Source: Onchocerca lupi
Taxonomy: Eukaryota > Nematoda > Chromadorea > Rhabditida > Onchocercidae
DNA length: 64,000 nucleotides
Assembly (NCBI GenBank): GCA_028564675.1
Contig: JAOVVO010000096.1
Span: 1-64,000 of the forward strand
Direction: 5' to 3'
Both the position numbers and the translations under genes were made by a program. This document shows, one piece after another, positions 11,399 to 22,686 of this stretch. The number at the start of each line of letters is the position of its first letter. The first letter of the stretch is position 1. The notes under the pieces were generated by a model. That model saw only the letters and a list, made by a program, of their open reading frames with translations, made no database searches and was not told the origin of the DNA.

Positions 11399-13857
11399 GT
11401 AAATAAAATGAAATTTAATTAATACTTAAATTTTTATATAATTTTTTTTTCAAAACTTCTGATTGTTTGTTTTTTTTCTTTTTTCAATGATAAATGCGTG
11501 AAATATTCCTGTTAAAAAATGGAACAAAAATTTTTAATAGAAAACTGTTCAAAAGATTAGAATATAAAAGAAGTTATGAATGACAAAAATAATCAAATGA
11601 AACTGGGAGTTAAAAATTCAAATATCAGAATTTTCGATTCTTTATTAAAGTTATATGAAACGAATGATTGCTTAAATTTTGCTTAAATTAATTAAATTTT
11701 ACGATTGCTTAAAATAATTTTAAAAAAATTAATCGATTTGATCTTACAACAGTTTTTTGAAAATTTGAAAAATTATAACATCATTGTAATGCCAGATGTT
11801 CATTTCTTGTTAGTGAATGTAAAAAATAAGCTTTAAAAGTAGTTTCTTTTTTTCGGAAAAAATTGCGTTTTTTTTTTTTTAAATAATAATAATAAATGAA
11901 TTATTTAGTATAAAGTTGTTTTTTCATATTATCTTTGAACAGGAAATGATTGACCAATGGCCTTATGGAAATAATTACATCTTATCTTATCAGTTTGTGT
12001 AAAACGAACTGATCAATCTCATCAATATTCCTTAGCTTTGCCATCGAAATGATTGTTGCTTTTGTTGTTGTGATTGCTATTATGTAAAGCTTTACTTCTT
12101 TTAGTATGCTTATTTCCTTATCATCTCTGTTATTTCATCTTTTTTAGCATTAAATATTAAAAGTTAAATTTGAAATTAATTTGCAGATTATTGATATGAA
12201 GAAATTAACACCGAATTTATCAGTAATTTATTTATTCAATTAAATTTTCTCATATTTAATTTTTTTTTTTTTTGACCTTCAAATAATACTTTTCTTTTTC
12301 ATTAATGAAATTAACAGGAACTTGTTTTTACCATTTCTAAGCATTTTGGTCGATTCATTTTTCCTTTTTTTTCTTTTTCGAAACTTTTTTTTGTTCCAAA
12401 TTTTTTTGACGTAATCTTTGAAGGAAAGAAAAGAAAAAGTGACTGATTTCAACTTTCTTTGCCAAAAAAAAAAGTCTTCAGTTTTAGATCCCATAAGTTT
12501 AAATTTTTTCTTCTCAATCAGTTGAATAATTTTTAAAATTTGTTGAAAAATTTATCTAAGAATATTTGCGATTAAATTTTTGTTACTGGTAGAGGAGGAT
12601 ATTGTGAATTGATAAAATCAAAATAAACAGATGGAAAAAGTTTATTAGACTAAAATTGAAATATCTAATAAATTTTCATATGCTGTAATTTTTTTGAGAG
12701 ATTTATTTGACAGTTAGCTTATCTCATTATCAATATCCATTACTATATCTCATAAATTCATCCGACTTATGCAAAATGAACGAACAATAATTCAATATGT
12801 TTTTCCTTTTTCTTTTTTTTTTTTCTTCCTTCATATTTCTCTTACCAACTGTTCATAAAAATTATCAGAATTTGATATTATGATTGCATTGATATGTTCG
12901 AAAGTACAACAAAATTGCACGCAAAAAATTTATTTCCAATCATTTCTATCATTTATTTTATTTTTTTTTTCTTTTTTTCCCGTTTTTATTATATATTTTA
13001 AAAGTTATTTTAAATATAACTTTTAAAATAAACAAATTTTTTTTCTAGAAAAAAATTCAAATATAAAAATTTTTGATAATATTTAAAGGGAATTATTTTA
13101 GAACTATATTTCATTGAAATTTGTCTAAAATTGTTAATTATCAATGAAAGAGAAAAGAATATGATTATTAAGGTTTTTTTTTTTTTTATTCTTAACTTTA
13201 TATCTTTTTTTATAATTTATCTTGATATTTATTCATTTTGTTTGGTTAAAACTTATAAACAGTATATTTCTTTGTGATTTTATTCAAATTTTTTCTTCTC
13301 TTCCTATTCTCAATAGGTTATCAAAATGATAGCGCATTGATTTAGATGATAATTAGTATTCTTATCAAAAATAGACCGAAATTTACTGGAAAAATTAAAT
13401 CTATAAATCTAGTAAATTAATCGAACTTTTTTAAAGTTTAATCAATTTATTAGAATTTTAGAAGTACAAAAATAGAAATTTTATTTGCAAAGAAAATTAT
13501 AATTAAATATAATAGCCTTTGTAAACTTTTTTACAACAGTTATCTCATTCAGTTATTTAGTCAAATCTAGCAATAAAACGTGATATACGTGAAATTGATA
13601 CAATGAAAATCAATCAATAACTGCAATCAAATGATTTTCAATCAATTTAACTTTTGAGAAAGTTCCACTGCATAAAAATCTTCATAAATTTTTGAATATT
13701 AATTACTCATTTATTTTATTTCATTCAAATCCTTTTATTCGTATTAATGTTATTTTTGTTTTATCATATCACTATATATCATGTTTTTCATTTTTTAGAT
13801 CCATTGTTTTATCATTAATTAATTACAGAATGATTAGCATATACGATTGATTTGGTT
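11399..13857. other. Non-coding stretch, very A+T-rich
   Basis: I see nothing coding. There are many T runs (11865-11880, 12260-12274, 12960-12978, 13174-13187) and one 15-bp inverted repeat at 12994-13030. It directly precedes the cysteine-rich gene and would contain its promoter. Confidence 0.5.
12994..13030. repeat. Inverted repeat, 15-bp arms, 7-base loop
   Basis: TATTTTAAAAGTTAT (12994-13008) is the exact reverse complement of ATAACTTTTAAAATA (13016-13030). The arms are A+T-rich, so chance is more likely than for the repeat at 8875. Confidence 0.5.
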
Positions 13858-16800
13858 ATGCGAATGATTGCTTTAATTTGCTTGATTACTATATCAATCC
13901 TTTGGTATGGAGAATGCATTAACAATATACCATTGGCACCATATAATTTAAAGGTGATATTCTATTATCAATTTATAATTTAGCACTAATCATTATTTTA
14001 TCACCGATTTTTTGTTTTGTGATAATTTAACAGATTTATCGATTAGTTAAAAAAATGAATCTGTATATTCTCGAAAACTATGCAAATACAACAATTACTT
14101 TTTTACATCTAACACATTTGAATATGCTACAATACATATAATGTTTCTAATTAATTATAAAAATCAAATTTTAATGACATTAAATTAGAAATACAATTTT
14201 TTTTTTCTTTTTGATAGTTGGTCTTTTTTGATAAACAGTTTAAAAAACAAAAAAAAAATATATATATATATCTATTTTTTGGTGTAATATTTAGAAGAAC
14301 TTCGTTACAAATTCGTTTACATCTGATTGAAAACATTTGTTAAGGCACTTCCTTTCACGATAATTATTAAACTTGTTGTTGCAAATTATTGAGCATCTGT
14401 TCAAATTTTCCACCTTTCTTTTCCTTTCTTTTCTTTTTTTTCTCAAGAAAAGAACGCCTGGTTGCTTAGCAACTTCAATGAATAATTAATTATTATACCT
14501 TCCTCGAAGATATTTGTTGTTTGCTTAGGCATTCAAAGTTACGCCATTATATATAGCTAATTTCAAATTTAAAAAATTTCAATTTCGATTGATGAAAAAG
14601 CAAAGTTTTTTTTTTGTATATTTTGTTTTGTTTTTTTCATTTTTTTCGTTATTTTGAAAGATAAAATTGCATTCACAAATGGAATTATTTGCCTTTGTTG
14701 AAGAAGAAGAAGAAGAAGAATAGTTTTGATAAATTGATAAATTGTTCCTATCAAACAATTATAATACATTGTCTTGACAAGAAAACTGTGCTCTTTTCGA
14801 GAATGATAGAATAATAGGATGATTTGAAAGATAAATAGATAAGCAGTTAGTTGGGAATGAATAAAAGAATAATTTGAACGAAAACATGGGTCATAAAATC
14901 TAAGATATGGTTTGCAAGAATGAAATAATGAATTTTCGCCATGGAAGATGAATTAGTAATGATTATGATCAAGAAATCGGTTATCAGTAAAAAGATATCA
15001 AGGAGTGATAAAATTTGCGAAAAGAAAATTTAGTGGATATGAGAAAAAGGGGGAGGAGGAGAATGAAAAAGATAATTACGATTATTTTAATGATAATGAT
15101 TGCGAATATATTATCAAAATAAATAAATAAAAAATATTTACAAAATATTCTGACTTATAAATTTCGAAGAATCAGGAGAGAATTACCTGAAATTCTTATC
15201 AATAATATATCTCACTTCTTTCTTAATTATTATAACACAAAAAAAAAAAATTATTATAATTAACAGAAGTTCATTTAATTAACTTTGAACTTTTTGCTTT
15301 TCACGCCTGACATGCAACATTTTCTTGACAGAATCGAAGTTGATAGTGTGATTTTGAAATATTGGTGCGAAAAAATGTTACATGTAGAATATAACTTTTG
15401 AAATTTTTGCGCCAAACAGCTAAATATCAATAAAATTCGTAGTGATAATAAAATTCGCAATGATAACATTCGAAAAATAGAAATTAATGATTGGAACGAA
15501 GTTTGGTTGCAGATAAGAATCACAATGATCAAAAATAATCACTACAAAGTTCAACCAAGATATCGATTTATAATGAATAACCAACTGGTCAATTTATTTC
15601 AGCTTTACTGTCGTATTGGTCAATCGAACATCCCAGAAACTCGAGTTCCCTCCTTGTGTCCATCATCCAGCACTTCTTGCGGTTATTTTGAATTTGAAAA
15701 AATATTATTACCAGGAAATAAAGAAGAATCGTCCGCATTCTATGAATGCATCGATTCCAGTATTCTTATGCTTGATAATGATGATAACGATGAGCTAAAA
15801 CAGGTCTGTATGTTTAATTTTCGGAAAAATCAATTCAATCAATAATGCCATCTATGAATATTGCACTGCATCATAATGCAAATCATATTAGATTATTAGT
15901 GTAATTGAAATTTGCTATGATCTTTCTTTATTCGAAAAAAAAAAATCAAATAATGTACATTGAAAAGCATGAAATCAGACATTGAAATATTTTGGTCTTT
16001 TGAAATATACAATAACAACAAACTAATATTGATAATTGATATTGACAAATAAAAAATTAATATCGGTAATGAAATTAAAACAGGGTAAATTTAAAAATTC
16101 TGAAAAAATCCAAAGATTGATTGTTTAAAAATCCATACTTTAAACAAAAATAAATCATTATGATTTGATTTTCGTTGCAAAGTATCTGATGATTTCAGAA
16201 AATGGGATACACTAAAACAACTAGCCCTTTATAAAAGTTGATCAAAGTTCAAACTCAAATAATAGAATACTTTAAATCTATTCAATTAATTAATTGTTAT
16301 TTAATTGAATATGACAATGACAAATTACAATAGCTAGAAGAAAATGATGCACAACTGTTCTATTTCAAATTTGTTTATAATTCTATCAATCATAAATATG
16401 AAAAATATTTGATTGCTCTTATTGAACTCGATCACTCAAAAATATTCCAAAAAGGAAGGATGAAAAAGTGATATAAGTAATTTAATTTTATTACTTAATA
16501 TTCCGATACATTTTTTTTAAAGATTTACATCACTATATAAGTGAAAAATTTTTTTTTAGTTACTATTTTCGAAATATTGCGATGATCAGGCACGTTGTCG
16601 CGATATAATGCTTTCATCATTCAATCCCAAATTTATTCAATATTTAATTAGAAGCGATGAAAATCGATATTTAATCGGACGAGATGATGATAAATTACAA
16701 AGAATATTGAGAAAACGAATAAAATTTTGTTGTGCCATCAATGATCATCTCCTGCAAAAAGTTATACATTCTGGTGATAATGTTCTTCGTAAGTTCTTTT

Positions 16801-18773
16801 TTTTCCACGAGAAATTTCATTTATATTTCTTCATTTTTCATAAATTCTTGCAATTTTGTCAATATCATATTTCGTTTTCTTTCTTAGTTTTTATCTTCGA
16901 CTTATCAAAAAAATTGGAATTACTTTAAAAATGCTAAAATTTCAATAGTATCTTCGTTTTTTTTCAGCAAATTTTTTTTTGTGCTTTCAAAATCATAATA
17001 GACAAAATTTGAGCAAAAATTAGTTGATGTTACAATTTCGCAATAAATAATTTGAATTTGACTAAAAAATTATATGAAAGAAATAATTTGATAAGAAGAA
17101 AAAATGTGATTAAATTTATCAGTTCATATTTACAGCTACATTGGCACCTTCAGAACCAGTTTTCTGCAACAATGTTCAATGTCGTGGTGCTCCAATTGGA
17201 TGTCTCACTTATTTAATCAACAATCGAACACAACAATCGAAAGAAGATGATGTCATATTAGTACAACCTGTCCAGATCAATTATGAAGATTATACGATCG
17301 TCTCATCTCAAGTATGAATAATTTTAAATTTATTTGAAATATTACACAAAAAAATAATAAGTTATAAACTTTGTAATTCCATTAAAATTATAGTTCAAAT
17401 CATTTAAGAAATTTTCTTAGTAAAGTTTTAATTTAAATCATTTGAAAAATTTTATTGGTAAAGTTAGAATTTAAATATTTGAAGAATTTTATTGGCATAT
17501 TAATATCATGATATTTCACTTGATTTCTGTTAGAATGATATTTTGATTATTAGCCAAAAAGGCTAAATATTTATTACAGCCTATAAACAATGAGTATACA
17601 ACCGAACATCATTGTGTTTATCGACATTTCAACAATGAATTTTATCGATATTGTTTACTGATTTATGATCAGCCATTCAATGATCATTGCTTCCATGGTG
17701 ATGGTTATCAGATCTGTTGTTGTTTTCTTCACAGAGGTCATTTATTAATTTATCATTTTTCTCAAATATGCATGTTAATTGAAATTTTTAAATTACATTT
17801 GTAATTGGTTTCAAAAAAAAAAGAAGCAAATTCTTCCAGGAGCTCGAACTTGTGATCCGTTATCAACAGAAATGATTACGAGGACATCCACCGTAATTCC
17901 AGAAATTGTTTCCGATAAATCGATAGTATCTCGACATGCTTATAAAAATGCTATTAATACTATGCTTCGTACCAGGTTTCTTATGCATTTAATAATTACA
18001 TTTTTTGTTTTTTTTTTTTTTTAACTGAAGTTCAATACAAATTTAAATTTTTTGAAATTAAAATTTTAAAATTTATACATATTATTATTTATAATGAAAC
18101 ATATACTAATTCATATAAACACAATAAATTTTAAAAAAAATTTCAATTAGCAAAAAATTTCGATAGCTTATCATTCATTTCCTTTGCTAATTATTTAATA
18201 AATAAGTATTTAGCAAATAAAATAAAATAATCATTAATTAAGTAAATAATTAGGAAATTCTCCGGTCATTTATCAAATATGACAAGACAGAAGAAAGTGA
18301 TGTACAGCTGTTCTATTTCAAATTAGTTTACCGCTTTTTCAATCATAAATATGAAAATTGATTGATTACCCTAATTATTAAACTTGGTTTTTCAAGAATA
18401 TTTCAAAAGGGAAGGAGAAAAAGCGATATAAGTAATTGCTACTTTATTACTTAATTACTTAATTTACTTTTACTTATTGATCAATCATTTTGCTTATTAT
18501 ACTCATTTTGTCTATTCATCAAATAATTAATCATTACTATTTTAGTACGTTTAATTATTATTATTATAAATTTGAAAATGTTTTTTTTTTAGATGTCGTA
18601 TCACTTATGATATGCTATCAGAATCTGATTCCTCGATAAATCGCAATCATCGAAAAAAATTCCTTTGCGAAACGAATGTTATCAGTATATCTTATACACC
18701 TTATTTTTGCTATATTTTACTGATAATTTGTTATTTCATTGGTAATTATTTCAGTACACTTGTTATTATATAA
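13858..18773 (+). CDS. Unrecognised cysteine-rich secretory-pathway protein with C-terminal membrane segment (7 exons)
   Basis: Seven exons join in phase into 391 residues: 13858-13953, 15603-15803, 16560-16788, 17136-17311, 17580-17736, 17840-17975 and 18593-18773 (TAA). All borders are AG/GT and every phase agrees (0,0,1,0,1,2). The first exon is a clear signal peptide (MRMIALICLITISILW, then GEC). The middle holds about fifteen cysteines in small clusters: FCCA, FCNNVQCRGAPIGC, ICCCF. An N-R-T glycosylation site lies in exon 4. Exon 7 ends with a hydrophobic segment (YFCYILLIICYFIG) reaching almost to the stop, so the protein is either membrane-anchored without a cytoplasmic domain or GPI-anchored. 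I do not recognise the family; it resembles in layout, not sequence, nematode Ly6/activin-receptor-type ectodomains. The 1.65-kb first intron is the least certain part: an in-frame ATG at 15573 just before exon 2 could replace exon 1. Confidence 0.7.
14700..14720. repeat. (GAA)7 microsatellite in intron 1
   Basis: A perfect run of GAA/AAG triplets in the first intron of the cysteine-rich protein gene. Confidence 0.85.
16332..16500 (+). repeat. 170-bp dispersed repeat, copy 1 (intron 2), possible relic or alternative exon
   Basis: This stretch matches 18286-18450 over about 165 bases with scattered differences (shared strings include CTGTTCTATTTCAAATT and AATCATAAATATGAAAA). Copy 1 is open from a possible acceptor (CAATAG) as LEENDAQLFYFKFVY onward for 45 codons to a TGA. 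Exons 2 and 3 of the host gene both sit in phase 0 here, so this could serve as an alternative last exon. Confidence 0.6.
17395..17490. repeat. 38-bp tandem repeat, about 2.7 copies, in intron 4
   Basis: Three successive copies of a unit like TTTAAATCATTTGAAAAA followed by TTTTATTGGTAAAGTTAGAA, the third incomplete. Read by eye with several mismatches. Confidence 0.6.
18286..18450 (+). repeat. 170-bp dispersed repeat, copy 2 (intron 6), decayed
   Basis: Partner of 16332-16500. The frame reads TEESDVQLFYFKLVY and so on but meets a TGA after 25 codons, where copy 1 stays open. Differences near the start are often in third codon positions. It lies in intron 6 of the same gene. Confidence 0.6.
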
Positions 18774-20826
18774 ATTGTTTGGAAGAAATGGACTGAAATA
18801 GCTTTCGATTTTGTACCGTTTTTTTAAATTATTATTTCGCATTTTCTTTTTTTGAATGATTGGAATTTCAATATTTCATTTAAACGAAAAAAAAGTTAGA
18901 AACGAACAATTTCTTGTTTCTTGAATAAACTATTAAAAGGTGAAGTGATGGTGAAAAGAACTGAAATGAAACAGTGATGACTTAAATTAATAATGGCTTC
19001 AGTCCTAAGATATTAATTAATGCCAATTAATAAAAACAGAAGGATGGCAATGTAATCCATTTGATAAATCGAAAGAGAAAAAAACAAGTTTGATATTCTT
19101 GTACCTGGATACAGCTATAAATGCTTATCGTGAGAATTTAGCTCATCGTGATAACGCAAATGAACTCGAAAACATTGAACTGAAAATTGAATAATTATTA
19201 TTTGCGGTGTTAAAAACAATTATCATTAATCAAAATGATAATGTTACTATTTATAATGTTAATAATATAAATAAAAGTTAAATGTTTGATCAAAAGTGGA
19301 CAAATTTTGCATAAATGAAAGGTTAATTTAAATTTAAAGTGATTATTAGAAAGTATCGGATTTTTGATGAAATAAGTCAGTGATTTGAGAAAAAAATGTG
19401 ACTTATTTGTGGTAGCAATCATTGTATAATTTTCTATTTGATTACATTTCTACAAATGATATTGTAAATTTAATAATTTAAAAAATTTTCACCATTTGGA
19501 AAAGTTGGTAAAAATGAAGGAAGTCTATCATTTTTGCTTCTTTTCATTAAAGTAATGCTTTTGCTAATTTTTCATTTTTCTTACAAAAAATTCGCTTGAA
19601 AAACGAACTACAAGCGAAGCATATTTTTCTTCCAACTAAGAATTATGCGAATACTAAATTAATTGCCTCCAAATGATTATGATAGTTTTCCACGCATCTT
19701 CTGATAACTTTCATCTCATATTTCGCAATTTTAAAACAAATTTTGGGAAATAGTTTGTTTTGGTAAATATATTATTTTTAAATGTACTGGCAATTTTTAA
19801 ATGCTTTAAATGCTCCATACCACTAAAATTTCAAACCGGGAAATCATCTTTTAAATGAATTTTTAAAAAAAAAAAAAAAAAAAAGGATTCATAACTTTAA
19901 AATTAGTATTTCACTGCTTCTCTTTTCTCTCATCGAACATAACAAGAAATTTTCAAAGTACTTTTCCGTTTTATTCTAAAAAATTTTTCGAATTCATAAA
20001 ACATAAAAATATTTTGCATTTTCATCAATTTATTAAAATTACTTTTCTGCGAATCTTACAAAATATCTGTACATTTCAAAATTACTTATCATTATCTTAC
20101 AGCTTTTTTTTTGTTTTTTGTTTTGTTTTTTCCTTGTTATTTATGTTTTTTGCTTTTTTAATTTTTTTTTTTAATGAAAAATATTAGAAAAAAAAACAAT
20201 TGAATTTGTTTAAATGACGACAAATTTTTGTCATTTCATTGAATAGTTTGTATGTCTTTTTATGTGATGCATCATTATGTTTAAAAATCGTATCATTTTT
20301 CAATTTATACATGATAATTCCAACAGAACACAGCAATTATATATTCTTCATGCATTTATCATTTCAATTTACCTGTTGTCGTATTTGTTGTCATTCTTCG
20401 CAACAATTGCAACGAATAAATATGCATTCTAATTTTTATTTTATCATCAATATATAATTAATTAATCCGCCTACTTCAACCTTTTTTTTCTTTCTCTCCC
20501 CATTTCATCTTCTTATTGTCCATTTAATTAGTATTCTTGAAATGAATTTTAAAAAAATTTGAAATAATGAGTAATCTGATGTAATTATCAAATTACATGT
20601 GCAATGCGGGATAATACTACACAAATTGAAATGAGAAATGATTTCCTACATCCAGAATACTGGACAAATAAAAAAATAGTAGACATAATTGAAATATATA
20701 ATTTTAAATAGAATTTATTAATTTTTTATTATATAAATAAGTAAAATTTCAACTTTCAATTTAAATATTTTAAATTTAGAAACTTTTCAAAATATGAAAA
20801 TTCTTTTTTCTTTCTTACTATTTCAG
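18774..20826. other. Non-coding stretch
   Basis: 3' flank of the cysteine-rich gene and intergenic DNA. It holds A and T runs (19866-19884, 20161-20172) and no exon with both a plausible frame and splice sites. The frame at 20239-20457 lacks an ATG start and has no coding-like composition. Confidence 0.5.
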
Positions 20827-20898
20827 CAAAAAAGCATTTTATTATCGTTCACTTTGGCTCCGATAGCAGTTTCGAAGATTGCATCTCACCTTCATCTG
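20827..20898 (+). CDS. Weak exon-like segment
   Basis: A 72-base stretch lies between TTTCAG and CTG|GTAAAT. It is open in two frames (phase 0: QKSILLSFTLAPIAVSK; phase 1: KKHFIIVHFGSDSSFEDC), so the frame is undecided. It could be an exon of a gene that continues into the pieces at 21037-22686, but no full chain could be built. Confidence 0.2.
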
Positions 20899-21036
20899 GT
20901 AAATTTTCAATTGTGCAAAAATTAGTGAAAATATTATTGAAAGTAATTTGTCATCTAAATTAGATTGGTGACAACTATGCTTGTAGATGATGTATGAAAT
21001 GTCGTCGAAATATGGACAAATGTGTTGAACGAAAAA

Positions 21037-21065
21037 ATGGCCGGAAAAGATGAATGGATTATGAG
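21037..21065 (+). CDS. Possible first coding exon of an unidentified gene
   Basis: An ATG in an A-rich context begins MAGKDEWIM and runs into a good donor (GAG|GTAAGC) in phase 2. A TTGTAG acceptor lies 50-60 bases upstream and could take a spliced leader. I found no convincing phase-2 partner downstream, so the rest of the gene is unknown. This looks like a start exon but may be chance. Confidence 0.25.
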
Positions 21066-22034
21066 GTAAGCAGTAAAAAATTCGATGGAATCAATCTTAT
21101 CACCACTGATTACATTCATGCGGTAGCTAAGCTTTACAAATACAACAAATAATATTCGATTACAAAAGTCTTCATTAGTTTATAATATTTTGGTCATAAT
21201 TTGTTTGGTAAGTTTAATTTAATTTATTATAATTAAAATAAAACAATCAGAAAATTGATAACAGTAATGACAATGACGATAATATCTGCGATAAAATGAC
21301 TGATAATGGCAGTGATAACTTTGACAGTATTTCAAAACAGGCGAAAATTAATAAAAATAATAAATCATTTCATTAAATCATCTTATTAAATTAAATGATT
21401 ACATTAAATTCTTAGAAAAAAAAGTCTAGAAATTGCGAAGAAATTGAAATTCTTCACTCAAAATATTTGATCACTGTTGCAGAAAGATCATTTTATTGTC
21501 ACAATCATTAATATTTAATAGTAGTTAGTATTTTGACGAAGAGATTGTCTAAGAATAAATTTTGAAACCATAAAAAGCAAAGTTTTAATCAATAAATTAT
21601 CTTTTTAAATGATTAAAATGAAGCAATAATTTTCTTCAAATGCAAACACTTTAATTATTGTAAAACAATCATACAATTGACAAACTTTTATTACTTTCAT
21701 TCGATGGATTTACGGTGCAATTTGCATTTATTCTTGCAAATGCATTCTTCTTAGCAAGGTAAAATTGAAAAAACATAGAAATTTTATACTTTTAAAAATT
21801 ATTCCTTTTAACAATTATTTAAATGTTATTTGAAAAAAAATTCCCTATTGTTTTTTTTTTCTATCATTTTTATCAGTTATAAAAATGCTTCATTCTTTTA
21901 TATTCTTGTTAATTAACATTGTTTTAAAAAATAGGAGTTCAAAGCAAAAAAAATAATTTAAAGTAAAAGGATGATAGGAGGTGAACAGTTGAAAATTTAG
22001 TGAAACAAAAATAATTTTTATCCATTCAAAGCAG

Positions 22035-22686
22035 TCCAGTGTTAAGAATGATAATGATATACGAGTAACAAAGATTATTCATGGGATGACATCTGAAGAT
22101 GCTCTAAATAAGCTGGAATCATTTGAAAAGCCAAATCAGGTTATTATTTTAAAATCAATTAATCAAGATGTTTTGTGATCGTTATAGTGATAGTGATGGT
22201 ACTTGCATGATAGTGAATATAGCAAGTTACAATTAGAAGAATTTGACTAAAATATAAGACCTGAAAACGATGTTTTGAATTAAAATATATGACCTGAAAA
22301 CGATATTTTGAGAACCGGATGAACTAAGGATCATATTCATAAATGTTGTTCATTAAATTTGATACTTTTAGCTTCTTGATTTGAATCGAAAAGACTATCC
22401 TTCAATATTATCTAGGTTTTTTTTTTTGATTTTTTAAAAAATTTTTGCAAAAAATTTTATGATTATTGCTTATCATCTTAAATTTGACATTTTTCAATGT
22501 TTCTTTAGAGAAAAAAAAATTGTTTTTATAAATTTTTTGTGTTCATCCATCATCTCGATTTCCGTTAACTTTCTTCTTTAATTAATTTGGTAAAATTTGC
22601 AGATTCTAAAAAAAGCATCAAATGTTATCGAATTTAATTTCAAATACATCGCTTTCTATGTGCAAACAATTAACTTGCTTAATTGA
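22035..22686 (+). CDS. Two exon-like segments of an unidentified gene
   Basis: Exon-like pieces 22035-22139 and 22603-22686 join in phase 0. The first reads SSVKNDNDIRVTKIIHG then MTSEDALNKLESFEKPNQ; the second reads ILKKASNVIEFNFKYIA and ends in TGA after 27 codons. Both have AG/GT borders. The polar first piece looks coding, the second less so. The gene start is not found; the short exon at 21037 ends in the wrong phase to join directly. Family not recognised. Confidence 0.25.
22249..22314. repeat. 33-bp tandem duplication
   Basis: AAAATATAAGACCTGAAAAC and the bases after it are repeated once, 33 bases later, with few mismatches. Confidence 0.7.
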
